Below, piece by piece: positions 1 through 8,211 of a stretch of DNA of 17,776 nucleotides. The stretch's first letter is position 1, and the number at the start of each line of letters is the position of its first letter. The position numbers were made by a program, and so were the translations under genes. The notes beneath the pieces are model-generated. The model worked only from the letters and a program-made list of their open reading frames with translations, searched no databases and was not told the origin of the DNA. The stretch lies in NCBI GenBank assembly GCA_031422555.1, contig JANPLZ010000038.1, forward strand, positions 1 to 17,776, written 5' to 3'. This DNA is from JANNAT01 sp031422555 (lineage in GTDB: Bacteria > Pseudomonadota > Alphaproteobacteria > Rhodobacterales > Rhodobacteraceae).

Positions 1-212
1 AACATCGGCACGAAGGCCATGTTGAAGGCCCCTTCGGCAAAGAAACGGCGGAACATGTTGGGCAAGGAAAAGGCCACGTTGAAGGCATCGGCCACAGGGC
101 CTGCCCCCAAGTAGGCCGCCATCATCATATCGCGGGCAAACCCGGCCCCGCGCGACAGCAAGGTCCAGCCGCCGACGGTAAAGATAGAGCGCATCAAGCT
201 GATCGGTTTCAC
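1..212 (-). CDS. murJ: Lipid II flippase MurJ (MviN), N-terminal fragment, cut by window edge
   Basis: Only the first 70 or so codons are present; the rest lies beyond base 1. The product is the inner-membrane flippase that moves lipid II across the membrane for peptidoglycan synthesis. The visible part contains the family's N-terminal signature: LLSRGAGFARDMMMAAYLGA, then VADAFNVAFSLPNMFRRFFA, then EGAFNMAFVPM, matching the first transmembrane segment and loop of MurJ/MviN. I place the start at the GTG at 212-210, which overlaps the glnD stop codon as GTGA, giving an N terminus of MKPISLMRS. An in-frame ATG at 194-192 is the alternative. The overlap implies translational coupling to glnD. 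A glnD-murJ order is common in alphaproteobacteria. The family call is very secure; the exact start is less so. Confidence 0.93.
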   Translation of the reverse strand, partial: MKPISLMRSIFTVGGWTLLSRGAGFARDMMMAAYLGAGPVADAFNVAFSLPNMFRRFFAEGAFNMAFVPM

Positions 213-2977
213 GCCTGAGCCCTTTCCGCGCCATCGACAATCGCCTGCCGCAGTTTCTTGTCCAGCGCGTCTTGGCGGTGTTTGGCATGCAATTTCAAGC
301 CGAACATGTCTTTGACATAGAACGCATCCACCACTTGCGCGCCATAGGTCGCGATCACGGCACTGGCGATATAGATATTGTTGGCGGCCAAAGTGCGGGT
401 CAGATCATACAAAAGGCCGGGGCGGTCGCGGGTGTCGACCTCGATGATGGTGTAAATCTCGGACCCGTCGTTATCAAAGGTGATATGGGTCGGAAAGCGG
501 AACTCGCGGTCGCGCTTTTTGACTTTGTCACGGCCCGCCAAGGCTTCGCGGGGCAGCACTTCGCCGCGCAGGGTTTTTTCGATCATGCCGCGCAGGCGGG
601 GCAGGCGCGAGCCTTCATATGGCTTGCCATCGGCGTCTTGAATCCAGAACACCGGCGTCGCATAGCCATCTTTTGACGTATAGGTGCGCGCGTCCACCAC
701 ATTGGCCCCGACCAGCGCCAAAGCCCCCGCCAGCCGTGAAAAAATGCCCGGATGATCCCCCAGCGCAAAGCAGGCGCGGGTGGCATCCCGCGCGGGTTCG
801 GGGTGCAGATCGATGCGAATTTCATCTTCACCAAGACCTTGCAGCAACGTGGCGAAAATCTCTTGGGTGTCTGTCGAAAGCCCCTGCCAATAGGGCGCGT
901 AATGGCGGTTGGTTTCAAGGCGCAGGGCCTCTGGGTCCCAGCCCGCCAGCCGGTCGCGCAAGGCGGCCTTGGCCTCGTCCTCGCGCTTGTCGCGGTTGAC
1001 GACCTCCAGCCCGCCTTCCAGCGCATCTGCGGTCTGGCCATAAAGCTGGCGCAGCAGCATCGCTTTCCAGTTGTTCCACGTGTTCGGCCCGACGCCGCGA
1101 ATATCGCAGACCGTCAGCACGGTCAGCAAATCCAGCCGCTTGCGCGTCTTTACTGCCTTTGCGAAGTCCCGAACCGTGCGCGGATCGCCGATATCACGTT
1201 TTTGCGCCATGTCAGACATCAGCAAATGATAGCGCACCAGCCATTCGACGGTTTCGCTTTCCTCGGGCGAAAGCCCCAACCGCGGGCAAATGCGCCGCGC
1301 AATCTGTGCCCCGATGATCGAATGATCCTCGGGACGACCCTTGCCGATATCATGCAGCAACAACGCGACGAACATGACCTTGCGGTTGACCCCGGCCTGC
1401 AGGATGCCGCTTGCCACCGGCAATTCCTCGATCAACTCGCCGCGTTCGATCTGGGCCAGAACGCTGATGGTCTGAATGATATGCTCGTCAACGGTATAGT
1501 GGTGGTAGACGTTGAACTGCATCATGGCGACGATGTTTTCAAAGTCTGGAATGAACGCCGCCAGCATGCCCAATTCGTTCATCCTGCGCAGCGCGCGTTC
1601 GGGGTTGCCGTGTTCCAGCAACAAATCGGTGAAAATCCGCACGGCTTCGGGGTTGTCGCGCACCGTATCGTCAATCAGATGCAAGTTGGCGGCGATCAGG
1701 CGCATCACATTGGGATGCAGCAGGTATTGCGACCGCAGCGCCTCTTCAAACACCCGCAACAGGTTGATCGGGTCGGCCAGAAACGCCACCGGGTTTATCA
1801 GATCAATGCGGCCTTGCACCAGCTTGTAGCCGTCAAGAACCTTTTTGCGGCTGAAAAAGCCCAAAAGGCGGGCTTCGGGTTTGGCGTGGCGGGCCTCCAG
1901 TTCGGTCAAGAAAATCCGCGTCAATTCGCCCACGCGGGTGGCATGGCGGAAATAGTCTTGCATAAAATGTTCAACCGCGCGGCGCCCGCCGGTGTCGCGA
2001 TACTGCATCCGGTCGGCCACTTCGACTTGCAGATCAAAGGTCAACTGATCTGTGGCGCGGCCGGTGACATAGTGCAGATGACAGCGCGCGGCCCAGAGAA
2101 AATTCTCGGCCCGCTCAAAACTTTGATATTCGTCCTGACTTAAAAGGCCCGCCGCCACCAACCCCGGCGCAGATGGCACCCGGTGCAGATATTTGCCGAT
2201 CCAATACAGCGTTTGCAAATCGCGCAACCCGCCTTTGGCCTCTTTGACGTTGGGTTCCAGCACATAGCGCTGGCCGCCCTGACGTTTGTGCCGCTCGGCC
2301 CGTTCGGCCAATTTGGCCTCGATGAACTGCGGTCCGGTGGCGCGAAACAACTCGGCCCACAGGCGGTCATTCAATTCCGTCGCCAAGGGGGCGTGGCCTG
2401 CGACAAAGCGGTGCTCCAGCAATGCGGTGCGGATGGTGATGTCTTCGCGGCCCAAACGGATGCAATCGGCCACAGTGCGGCTGGCATGGCCGACTTTCAG
2501 CTTCAGATCCCACAACATATACAGCATCGATTCGATGACGCTTTCGGCCCAGGGGGTGATTTTCCACGGCGTCAGAAACAGCAGATCCACATCCGAATGC
2601 GGCGCCATTTCGCCGCGCCCGTAGCCTCCCACTGCCAGAACCGCCAACCGTTCGGCCTCGGTCGGGTTGGGGGCCGGGTGCAGATGGCTGCGCGCCACAC
2701 TCATCGCGACCGTCACCAGCACATCCGTCAAATGTGCCTGAGCCGACACCAGCGCCCGCGACGCCGTGGGCTTTGCAAGAAACGCATCGCCCAGCAATTG
2801 ATTGCCACGCGTGCGCGCCGCCGCCAGATGGCGCACCGCGATGGCGCGGGACGCCCGCGCATCGGCTTTGGGGTCCAACTCGGCGGCGATGGCGGCCACA
2901 AGGGCGGCCCCATCAATCAGCGTTCCTGCCGGAACCAACAGATCGCTTGCAGGCGGCGGAAATTTTGTATCTTTCAT
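209..2977 (-). CDS. glnD: Bifunctional uridylyltransferase/uridylyl-removing enzyme GlnD
   Basis: GlnD (922 aa; the E. coli enzyme is about 890) senses glutamine and adds or removes UMP on PII proteins (GlnB/GlnK), linking nitrogen status to glutamine synthetase and NtrB/C control. Visible domains in order: a nucleotidyltransferase active site, GGYGRGEMAPHSDVD, at residues 117-131 with the paired Asp residues; an HD hydrolase site LLHDIGKG with His-Asp at 542-543, responsible for UMP removal; and two C-terminal ACT domains, the first from about residue 732 (FALGDHPGIFSRLAGAL) and the second from about 836 (IIEVDTRDRPGLLYDLTRTL), which bind glutamine. The ATG at 2977 lies 21 bases after the lppC stop, with only a weak ribosome-binding site, so it is probably cotranscribed with lppC. 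Its TGA overlaps the GTG start of murJ. All catalytic motifs look intact. Confidence 0.97.
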   Translation of the reverse strand: MKDTKFPPPASDLLVPAGTLIDGAALVAAIAAELDPKADARASRAIAVRHLAAARTRGNQLLGDAFLAKPTASRALVSAQAHLTDVLVTVAMSVARSHLHPAPNPTEAERLAVLAVGGYGRGEMAPHSDVDLLFLTPWKITPWAESVIESMLYMLWDLKLKVGHASRTVADCIRLGREDITIRTALLEHRFVAGHAPLATELNDRLWAELFRATGPQFIEAKLAERAERHKRQGGQRYVLEPNVKEAKGGLRDLQTLYWIGKYLHRVPSAPGLVAAGLLSQDEYQSFERAENFLWAARCHLHYVTGRATDQLTFDLQVEVADRMQYRDTGGRRAVEHFMQDYFRHATRVGELTRIFLTELEARHAKPEARLLGFFSRKKVLDGYKLVQGRIDLINPVAFLADPINLLRVFEEALRSQYLLHPNVMRLIAANLHLIDDTVRDNPEAVRIFTDLLLEHGNPERALRRMNELGMLAAFIPDFENIVAMMQFNVYHHYTVDEHIIQTISVLAQIERGELIEELPVASGILQAGVNRKVMFVALLLHDIGKGRPEDHSIIGAQIARRICPRLGLSPEESETVEWLVRYHLLMSDMAQKRDIGDPRTVRDFAKAVKTRKRLDLLTVLTVCDIRGVGPNTWNNWKAMLLRQLYGQTADALEGGLEVVNRDKREDEAKAALRDRLAGWDPEALRLETNRHYAPYWQGLSTDTQEIFATLLQGLGEDEIRIDLHPEPARDATRACFALGDHPGIFSRLAGALALVGANVVDARTYTSKDGYATPVFWIQDADGKPYEGSRLPRLRGMIEKTLRGEVLPREALAGRDKVKKRDREFRFPTHITFDNDGSEIYTIIEVDTRDRPGLLYDLTRTLAANNIYIASAVIATYGAQVVDAFYVKDMFGLKLHAKHRQDALDKKLRQAIVDGAERAQA

Positions 2978-2998
2978 GCCGCGCGGCCTGCGTGTGAC

Positions 2999-4168
2999 TT
3001 AAAAACCTGCGCCGCCAAAGCTGCGCGGGGCTGCATCAACCACCACCAACTGACCGCCACGGATTTGCGCCACGGCCAAGCCACGCTCATTCGTGCCATC
3101 ACCGCGCAGCCGGAAAATGCCGTTGACGCCAACAAACCCCGACCCTTGGGTCAGCGACGCCTTTGACACCACACCAGCCGAATTTTGCTTGATCAACGCC
3201 CCAATCGCGGCAATGCCGTCATAGGCCAGCCCCGAAATCGGATGCGGGGCTTCGGCAAATGCGGCCTGATAGCGCGATTGATATTGCGCATAAAGCGCGG
3301 GGTCGGGCAGCGCAAACCAGCCGCCCTGAACCCCCGGCAAAGCCAGAGTGGCGGTCGGAATATCCCAACGCGTCAGGCCAACGAACTGGATCGACGCCGA
3401 TGACAGGCCATTGTCGGCCAGCAACTGGCTGACCAAAGGCAAGGCACCTGCGGTATCGGCGGTCAAAAACACCGCTTGTGCGCCCGCAGATTTGGCATCT
3501 GCCGCGATGCCCGGTGCTGCGGATGTGACGCCGTTTTGCGAAAACTCGTAACTGCCGGTGGCCACAACCGATCCGCCCGCCGCTGCCACGCCGCGTTGAA
3601 TGGCGGCCCGGCCCAGATCGCCCGCGGTGTTGCGGTCATGCACGATCATGATCTGGGATTTACCTTGCCGGACGGAATAAGACGCCAGCCGGGCGGCGGT
3701 GTTATCAAAGGTTGGCCCCAGCACAAAGACGTTGTTGCCCGCGATGTCAGGGTTGTTGGAAAATGCCAGAACATTGATGCCTTGCGCGGCCACGGCCACC
3801 CCTGCGGCATTGGCTTCCTGGGCAAAAACCGGGCCCAGAATGATTTGCGCGCCGTCTTGCACGGCTTGCAGCGCCATCGCGGCGGCTTGGGCGGGCTGAC
3901 CTGCGGTGTTGTAAACCCGCAAATCGACCTGCGTGCCGCCAAGATCGGCAATCGCCAACCGGGCCGCGTTTTGCAGGGATCTTGCCAGCAACTCATCACT
4001 GGCTTGGCCCGATCCGCCGGGCACCAGCAACGCGACCTGCACCGATCCGCCGCCTGATCCGCCCACCGAGGGGCCAGCCGAAGGCACGCAGGCGGCCAGC
4101 AAGACTGCGAAGGCAACACCAACAATTTGGCCCAGCGACTTGCGGGCCCGCATCAAAACGGACAACAT
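2999..4168 (-). CDS. LppC/LpoA-like lipoprotein (penicillin-binding protein activator family)
   Basis: A 389-aa predicted outer-membrane lipoprotein. The N terminus is a lipoprotein signal peptide ending in the lipobox LLAAC, with the lipidated Cys at residue 27. A Gly/Ser-rich linker follows, then a periplasmic-binding-protein type I fold of the ABC amino-acid receptor kind (VQVALLVPGGSG, then QIILGPVFAQEANAAGVAVA). E. coli LpoA (YraM) has this fold as its C-terminal domain and activates PBP1A. The E. coli protein also has an N-terminal helical TPR domain of about 250 residues, which is absent here, so a direct equivalence in function is inference. Context supports the family: it stands next to rsmI (yraL) and yraN, as yraM does in E. 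coli, although here it is divergent. A purine-rich site (GGGGGAAG) precedes the ATG at 4168. The downstream genes glnD and murJ are probably in the same transcript. Confidence 0.85.
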   Translation of the reverse strand: MLSVLMRARKSLGQIVGVAFAVLLAACVPSAGPSVGGSGGGSVQVALLVPGGSGQASDELLARSLQNAARLAIADLGGTQVDLRVYNTAGQPAQAAAMALQAVQDGAQIILGPVFAQEANAAGVAVAAQGINVLAFSNNPDIAGNNVFVLGPTFDNTAARLASYSVRQGKSQIMIVHDRNTAGDLGRAAIQRGVAAAGGSVVATGSYEFSQNGVTSAAPGIAADAKSAGAQAVFLTADTAGALPLVSQLLADNGLSSASIQFVGLTRWDIPTATLALPGVQGGWFALPDPALYAQYQSRYQAAFAEAPHPISGLAYDGIAAIGALIKQNSAGVVSKASLTQGSGFVGVNGIFRLRGDGTNERGLAVAQIRGGQLVVVDAAPRSFGGAGF

Positions 4169-4204
4169 AGACTTCCCCCACTAATGGCACGTCTTATCGC
4201 AGGC

Positions 4205-4233
4205 AGCCTAAGCGGTCCGGTCCGGGATGTAAA
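4205..4233 (-). promoter_or_regulatory. Candidate sigma-70-type promoter for the lppC-glnD-murJ run
   Basis: On the minus strand a TTTACA -35-like box (4233-4228) is followed after 17 bases by TAGGCT (4210-4205), about 37 bases before the lppC start. The -35 box matches 5 of 6 consensus bases, the -10 only 3 of 6. It is a weak prediction from spacing and position in the only divergent gap nearby. Confidence 0.25.
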
Positions 4234-4240
4234 CTTATCC

Positions 4241-4246
4241 AAGAGG
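4241..4246 (+). promoter_or_regulatory. Ribosome-binding site that fixes the rsmI start
   Basis: AAGAGG lies 8 bases before the GTG at 4255. The in-frame GTG at 4246 overlaps this site and has no Shine-Dalgarno sequence of its own, so 4255 is the better start. Confidence 0.65.
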
Positions 4247-4254
4247 TGTTTGGC

Positions 4255-5127
4255 GTGACCATCGGCAATCCGACGCCCGTTCGCAGCCGCCTTGCGCCGG
4301 GCCTTTACTTTATCGCAACCCCGATCGGGGCGGCCCGGGATATAACCCTGCGGGCGTTGGATATTCTGGCCTCGGCCGATGTTCTGGCGGCCGAAGATAC
4401 CCGCACGTTGCGACATTTGATGGAAATACACGGGGTGGGCTTGGCCGATCGCCCGCTTGTGGCCTACCACGAGCATAACAATGACACAGCACTGCCCAAA
4501 CTGCTGCGCGCCATCACCGAGGGCAAATCGGTGGTCTATGCGTCAGAGGCTGGCACGCCGCTGATCTCGGATCCGGGGTTTCAACTGGGCCGGGCGGTGA
4601 TTGCCCAAGGCCAGACCGTGTTGTCGGCCCCCGGGGCGTCGGCGGTGTTATGTGCGCTGACGGTGTCGGGCCTGCCCAGTGACAGATTTCTGTTCGCCGG
4701 GTTTGCGCCCCCGACCAAAGCCGCGCGGGCGACATTTTTGCGCGATCTGGTGCAGGTGCAAGCGACGCTGATCCTCTATGAATCGCCCAAGCGGGTTAAC
4801 CAATTATTGAATGATTTGTCGGATATTCTGGGGGCAGAGCGTAATGCTGTGGTGTGCCGTGAATTGACCAAGCGATTCGAAGAAGTCTCGCGCGGCAGTC
4901 TGGCAGACCTTGCAGCGGCCTTTGCAGGGCGCGCGGTAAAGGGCGAAATTGTGGTGCTGGTTGATCGTGGTGCGGTGCAGGCGGCGGATGCGGAAACGGT
5001 GGAACAGGCTTTGGATCAGGCACTTACCCATATGACGATGAAAGACGCCGCGGCGGCTGTGGCGCAGGCTTATGGCTTGCCACGTCGCGATATGTATCAA
5101 TTGGCGTTGCGGCGGTCTGGCGGATGA
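4255..5127 (+). CDS. rsmI: 16S rRNA (cytidine(1402)-2'-O)-methyltransferase RsmI
   Basis: RsmI uses S-adenosylmethionine to 2'-O-methylate C1402 in the 16S rRNA decoding centre. The predicted protein is 290 aa, the normal length. It shows the tetrapyrrole-methylase fold signatures of the family: GLYFIATPIGAARDITLRAL near the N terminus, AAEDTRTLRHLM, SEAGTPLISDPGF for the SAM pocket, GASAVLCALTVSGLPSDRF, and CRELTKRFEEVSRG in the C-terminal half. I prefer the GTG at 4255 (after the AAGAGG site) over the longer GTG start at 4246. The TGA stop overlaps the ATG of yraN (ATGA), so the two are translationally coupled. The divergent lppC and the downstream yraN reproduce, in rearranged form, the yraL-yraM-yraN neighbourhood known from E. 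coli. Confidence 0.95.
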   Translation: MTIGNPTPVRSRLAPGLYFIATPIGAARDITLRALDILASADVLAAEDTRTLRHLMEIHGVGLADRPLVAYHEHNNDTALPKLLRAITEGKSVVYASEAGTPLISDPGFQLGRAVIAQGQTVLSAPGASAVLCALTVSGLPSDRFLFAGFAPPTKAARATFLRDLVQVQATLILYESPKRVNQLLNDLSDILGAERNAVVCRELTKRFEEVSRGSLADLAAAFAGRAVKGEIVVLVDRGAVQAADAETVEQALDQALTHMTMKDAAAAVAQAYGLPRRDMYQLALRRSGG

Positions 5128-5477
5128 GTGGGGCAAGATCTTATCACGCGGGGCTTGCGGCCGAAGATCAGGTTGCACAGTTTTACACGCGCTCTGGCCG
5201 GGCGGTTTGCGCGCGGCGCTGGCGCGGGACTGCTGGCGAAATTGATCTGATTGCGCGCGATGGTGACAATGTCATTTTCATCGAAGTGAAACAAAGTGCC
5301 ACGCATGCGCAAGCGGCAGATCATCTGTCGGCGCGCCAAATGGCCCGCATCTGGGGGGCGGCGTCAGAATTTCTGGCGGGCGAACCAAAAGGCCAGTTGA
5401 CCGATGTGCGCTTTGACGTCGCCCTGGTCGATGGCATGGGCCGGATTGAAGTGCTGGAAAATGCATATGCGGCCTGA
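5124..5477 (+). CDS. yraN: YraN family protein (UPF0102), predicted PD-(D/E)xK nuclease-like fold
   Basis: A small 117-aa protein of the widespread UPF0102 family, whose cellular role is not established. It has the diagnostic core GEIDLIARDGD at residues 38-48 followed by FIEVK at 52-56. Glu39, Asp41, Glu54 and Lys56 correspond to the acidic/lysine constellation of Holliday-junction-resolvase-like and other PD-(D/E)xK nucleases, so a nucleic-acid role is plausible but unproven. The ATG at 5124 overlaps the rsmI stop, giving coupled expression. Association with rsmI is conserved widely in proteobacteria. gshB follows after 60 bases in the same direction and may be cotranscribed. Confidence 0.92.
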   Translation: MSGARSYHAGLAAEDQVAQFYTRSGRAVCARRWRGTAGEIDLIARDGDNVIFIEVKQSATHAQAADHLSARQMARIWGAASEFLAGEPKGQLTDVRFDVALVDGMGRIEVLENAYAA

Positions 5478-5537
5478 TCAATTGCATCCGCCGGGCGCTT
5501 AGGTCATCAAAGGGGAAATCAGCCGCCGGAGGTTTGG

Positions 5538-6491
5538 ATGTCCCTGAAAGTCGCTTTGCAAATGGACCCGATCGGGTCGGTGAATATCAACGGCGACTCG
5601 ACGTTTCGGATCGCTTTGGAAGCGCAGACGCGCGGGCATGCGTTGTTCTTTTACACGCCTGACAAGCTGGCTTTTGTCGAAGGCCGGGTGATGGCACGCG
5701 GATGCCCGATTACCTTGCGCCGCGAGGTCGGCAATCATGTCAGCTACGGGGCCGAGGCAGAGGTTGATCTGGCCGAATTCGACGTGGTCTGGTTGCGGCA
5801 GGATCCGCCGTTTGACATGGGCTATATCACCACCACGCATTTGCTGGACTTGATACATCCCAAAACGCTGGTGGTGAACGATCCGTTTTGGGTGCGCAAT
5901 TGCCCGGAAAAGCTGTTGGTGCTGCGCTTTCCCGATCTGATCCCGCCCACGGCGATTGCCCGCGATCTGGCCACCATTCGCGCCTTCAAGGCGCGTCACG
6001 GCGATATCATCCTGAAACCGCTTTACGGCAATGGCGGTGCCGGCGTGTTCCGGCTGGACCCGAACGACCGCAATCTGGCATCGCTGCACGAGATGTTTAC
6101 CGGTATCAACCATGAACCTTTGATCGTGCAAAAGTTTCTGCCCGACGTAGCCAACGGCGACAAGCGGATTATTCTGGTCGATGGGGAACCCGTCGGTGCC
6201 ATCAACCGCGTGCCGCAATCGGGGGAAACCCGATCCAACATGCATGCCGGCGGGCGGCCGGAAAAGGTTGGGCTGACCGCGCGCGATCTTGAAATTTGCG
6301 CAAAGATCGGGCCGTTGTTGCGCGAATATGGCCAGATATTTGTCGGCATTGACGTGATCGGCGACTATCTGACCGAAATCAACGTCACCTCGCCCACCGG
6401 CATTCAAGAACTGGAACGTTTTGACGGCACCAACACGGCAGAACGTATCTGGCAGGTGATCGAAGCCAAACGCGGGGATCAAAGCCAGTGA
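5538..6491 (+). CDS. gshB: Glutathione synthetase
   Basis: GshB joins glycine to gamma-glutamylcysteine with ATP, the last step of glutathione synthesis, in the cytoplasm. The 317-aa length matches bacterial GshB. The N-terminal domain begins KVALQMDPIGSVNINGDSTF. It contains VVWLRQDPPFDMGYITTTHL, typical of the substrate domain, then the ATP-grasp core with ILKPLYGNGGAGVFRL (glycine-rich ATP loop) and VIGDYLTEINVTSPTGIQEL, which carries metal and glutathione-binding residues. A strong GGAGG site lies five bases before the ATG. The gene is 60 bases downstream of yraN. Two hairpins follow its stop codon. Nothing appears missing. Confidence 0.97.
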   Translation: MSLKVALQMDPIGSVNINGDSTFRIALEAQTRGHALFFYTPDKLAFVEGRVMARGCPITLRREVGNHVSYGAEAEVDLAEFDVVWLRQDPPFDMGYITTTHLLDLIHPKTLVVNDPFWVRNCPEKLLVLRFPDLIPPTAIARDLATIRAFKARHGDIILKPLYGNGGAGVFRLDPNDRNLASLHEMFTGINHEPLIVQKFLPDVANGDKRIILVDGEPVGAINRVPQSGETRSNMHAGGRPEKVGLTARDLEICAKIGPLLREYGQIFVGIDVIGDYLTEINVTSPTGIQELERFDGTNTAERIWQVIEAKRGDQSQ

Positions 6492-6511
6492 CGATTGAAG
6501 TTCATTGGGCG

Positions 6512-6556
6512 TCGCGGCCACGTCTTTCCTGTGATCGCGATTTGCATTCTTTTTTT
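6512..6556 (+). terminator. Possible intrinsic terminator of the rsmI-yraN-gshB unit
   Basis: An imperfect stem (6512-6521 with 6531-6540, one mismatch and one G-T pair, 9-base loop) lies 20 bases after the gshB stop and is followed by a run of seven T at 6550-6556. The nine bases between stem and T run make it less than ideal. Confidence 0.4.
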
Positions 6557-6594
6557 CCCCGCTTAATGCTGACCCTATAAATTATCCCAATAAA

Positions 6595-6630
6595 GGGGCG
6601 GTTTTGGCCCATCAGGGCCAAAATCGCCCC
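6595..6630. terminator. Long hairpin between convergent gshB and comM, probable terminator
   Basis: The arms 6595-6610 and 6615-6630 pair over 16 bases with a single G-T wobble and an ATCA loop. It starts three bases after the comM stop on the minus strand and is followed there by TTTATT. On the plus strand only GTTTC follows. It therefore best serves comM and may also stop read-through from gshB. Confidence 0.7.
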
Positions 6631-6633
6631 GTT

Positions 6634-8148
6634 TCAGGATTTAGCGCCCACTGCCAAGCGGTAGCTGACCGCTTCGGCCACATGCGGCAGCCGCACTTGG
6701 GCCGCGCCATCCAGATCGGCAATCGTGCGAGCCACCCGCAAAACCCGGTGATAGCCGCGTGCCGACAGACCAAAACGTTCGGCGACTTTTGCCAGCAACG
6801 CCCGTCCCTCGGGATCCGGGGCGGAGACCTCTTCCAACAGCCCCCCCTCCATATCGGCGTTCACCCGCATCCCGGCATGGTCTTTGAACCGTAGCGCCTG
6901 CACCTCGCGCGCCGCCGTCACCCGCGCGGCCACCATGGCCGAGGTATCGCCCGAGGACGGCAGATCCAGATCGGTATAGGCAACGGGCGGCACTTCGACG
7001 CGCAGATCAAAGCGGTCCATCAGAGGGCCGGAAATACGGCCCAAATAATCTTCGCCACAGAGCGGCACCTTGGCGCAGGCCCGGGCAGGATCGCTCATAT
7101 AGCCGCATTTGCAGGGGTTCGCGGCGGCCACCAGCAAAAACCGGCACGGATAGCGCACATGCGCATTGGCCCGCGCGATCACCACATCGCCGGTTTCAAT
7201 CGGCTGGCGCAGGGTTTCCAGCACTGCGCGCGGAAATTCCGGAAATTCGTCCATGAACAACACGCCATTATGGGCCAGCGAGATTTCGCCCGGCTTGGCA
7301 CTTTTGCCGCCCCCTACGATGGCAGCCATCGAGGCGGTGTGATGCGGTTCGCGAAACGGACGGCTGCGCGAGATGCCGCCTTCGGTCAGCAGCCCCGACA
7401 GCGAATGGATCATCGATGTCTCCAGCGCCTCCATCGCCGACAGGGGGGGCAAAATGCCCGGCAGCCGTGCTGCCAGCATGGATTTTCCCGATCCCGGCGA
7501 TCCGACCATCAACACATGATGTCGCCCGGCGGCGGCAATTTCCAACGCCCTTTTGGCGCGTTCCTGCCCCTTTACATCGCGAAAGTCGCGCCCCAATGGC
7601 CCCGGCAGCACCTCGCCCGCTTCGGCGGGGGTGATCGGCGATTGGCCGGTGTAGTGGCGCACCACGTCGTCCAGCGATCCTGCCGCCAGAACCTGGGTTG
7701 CCCCGACCCAGGCCGCTTCGGCCCCGCACGCCTTGGGGCAAAGCAGAATGCGGTCCTGCTCTGCCGCAGCCATGGCCGCGGGCAGCGCGCCGATCACCGC
7801 GATCAGCCTGCCGTCCAGCGACAATTCCCCAAGGGCCACCGTGCGTTCCACCTCATCTTTGGGCACGATTTCCAAAGCTGCCAGCAGTGCCAGCGCGATG
7901 GGCAAGTCGAAATGCGACCCTTCTTTGGGCAAATCGGCGGGCGACAGATTGACCGTGATGCGTTTAGAGGGCAACGCGATCGACATCGACGCAAGGGCAG
8001 CGCGCACGCGCTCTTTGGCTTCGGACACCGCTTTGTCGGGCAGGCCGACGATGCTGAAATAGGGCATGCCGGGGGCCAGCGCACATTGCACTTCAACAAT
8101 GCGCGCCTCTACCCCTTCGAAGGCCACCGTGTAGGCCCGTGCCACCAT
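6634..8148 (-). CDS. comM: YifB/ComM family Mg-chelatase-like AAA+ ATPase
   Basis: Predicted 504 aa, close to the 506 of E. coli YifB. ComM is a hexameric AAA+ branch-migration helicase that helps integrate transforming DNA in naturally competent species; in others its role is less clear. Domains: an N-terminal Lon-like domain (MVARAYTVAFEGVEARIVEV, then FSIVGLPDKAVSEAKERVRA); a AAA+ module with Walker A GSPGSGKS at residues 216-223 and Walker B-like LFMDE at 297-301; a Cys-containing segment ANPCKCGYMSDP with further Cys residues downstream; and the C-terminal Mg-chelatase-like helical domain (FGLSARGYHRVLRVARTIAD). I prefer the ATG at 8148, preceded by AAGGTGG, over the GTG at 8172, because family members begin MVARA and the GTG lacks a ribosome-binding site. 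The GST gene lies just upstream in the same direction. Confidence 0.95.
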   Translation of the reverse strand: MVARAYTVAFEGVEARIVEVQCALAPGMPYFSIVGLPDKAVSEAKERVRAALASMSIALPSKRITVNLSPADLPKEGSHFDLPIALALLAALEIVPKDEVERTVALGELSLDGRLIAVIGALPAAMAAAEQDRILLCPKACGAEAAWVGATQVLAAGSLDDVVRHYTGQSPITPAEAGEVLPGPLGRDFRDVKGQERAKRALEIAAAGRHHVLMVGSPGSGKSMLAARLPGILPPLSAMEALETSMIHSLSGLLTEGGISRSRPFREPHHTASMAAIVGGGKSAKPGEISLAHNGVLFMDEFPEFPRAVLETLRQPIETGDVVIARANAHVRYPCRFLLVAAANPCKCGYMSDPARACAKVPLCGEDYLGRISGPLMDRFDLRVEVPPVAYTDLDLPSSGDTSAMVAARVTAAREVQALRFKDHAGMRVNADMEGGLLEEVSAPDPEGRALLAKVAERFGLSARGYHRVLRVARTIADLDGAAQVRLPHVAEAVSYRLAVGAKS

Positions 8149-8156
8149 GCGCTGTT

Positions 8157-8163
8157 CCACCTT
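8157..8163 (-). promoter_or_regulatory. Ribosome-binding site deciding the comM start
   Basis: AAGGTGG on the minus strand, eight bases before the ATG at 8148. It lies inside the extension that would be coding if the GTG at 8172 were used. Confidence 0.5.
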
Positions 8164-8211
8164 TTCAACCACGACACGCAGTCAGTGGTTAACGGCTATC
8201 CCGGCAATGGT

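Noticed and set aside
752..2143. Long plus-strand open frame (463 codons) opposite glnD
   Set aside because: It lies entirely antisense to an intact glnD with all motifs. Its translation is rich in Gln, His and Arg with no recognisable domain, as expected from the mirror frame of GC-rich coding DNA.
5499..6521. Minus-strand open frame of 340 codons opposite gshB
   Set aside because: It mirrors the complete gshB gene, lacks a family signature, and its composition is that of a shadow frame.
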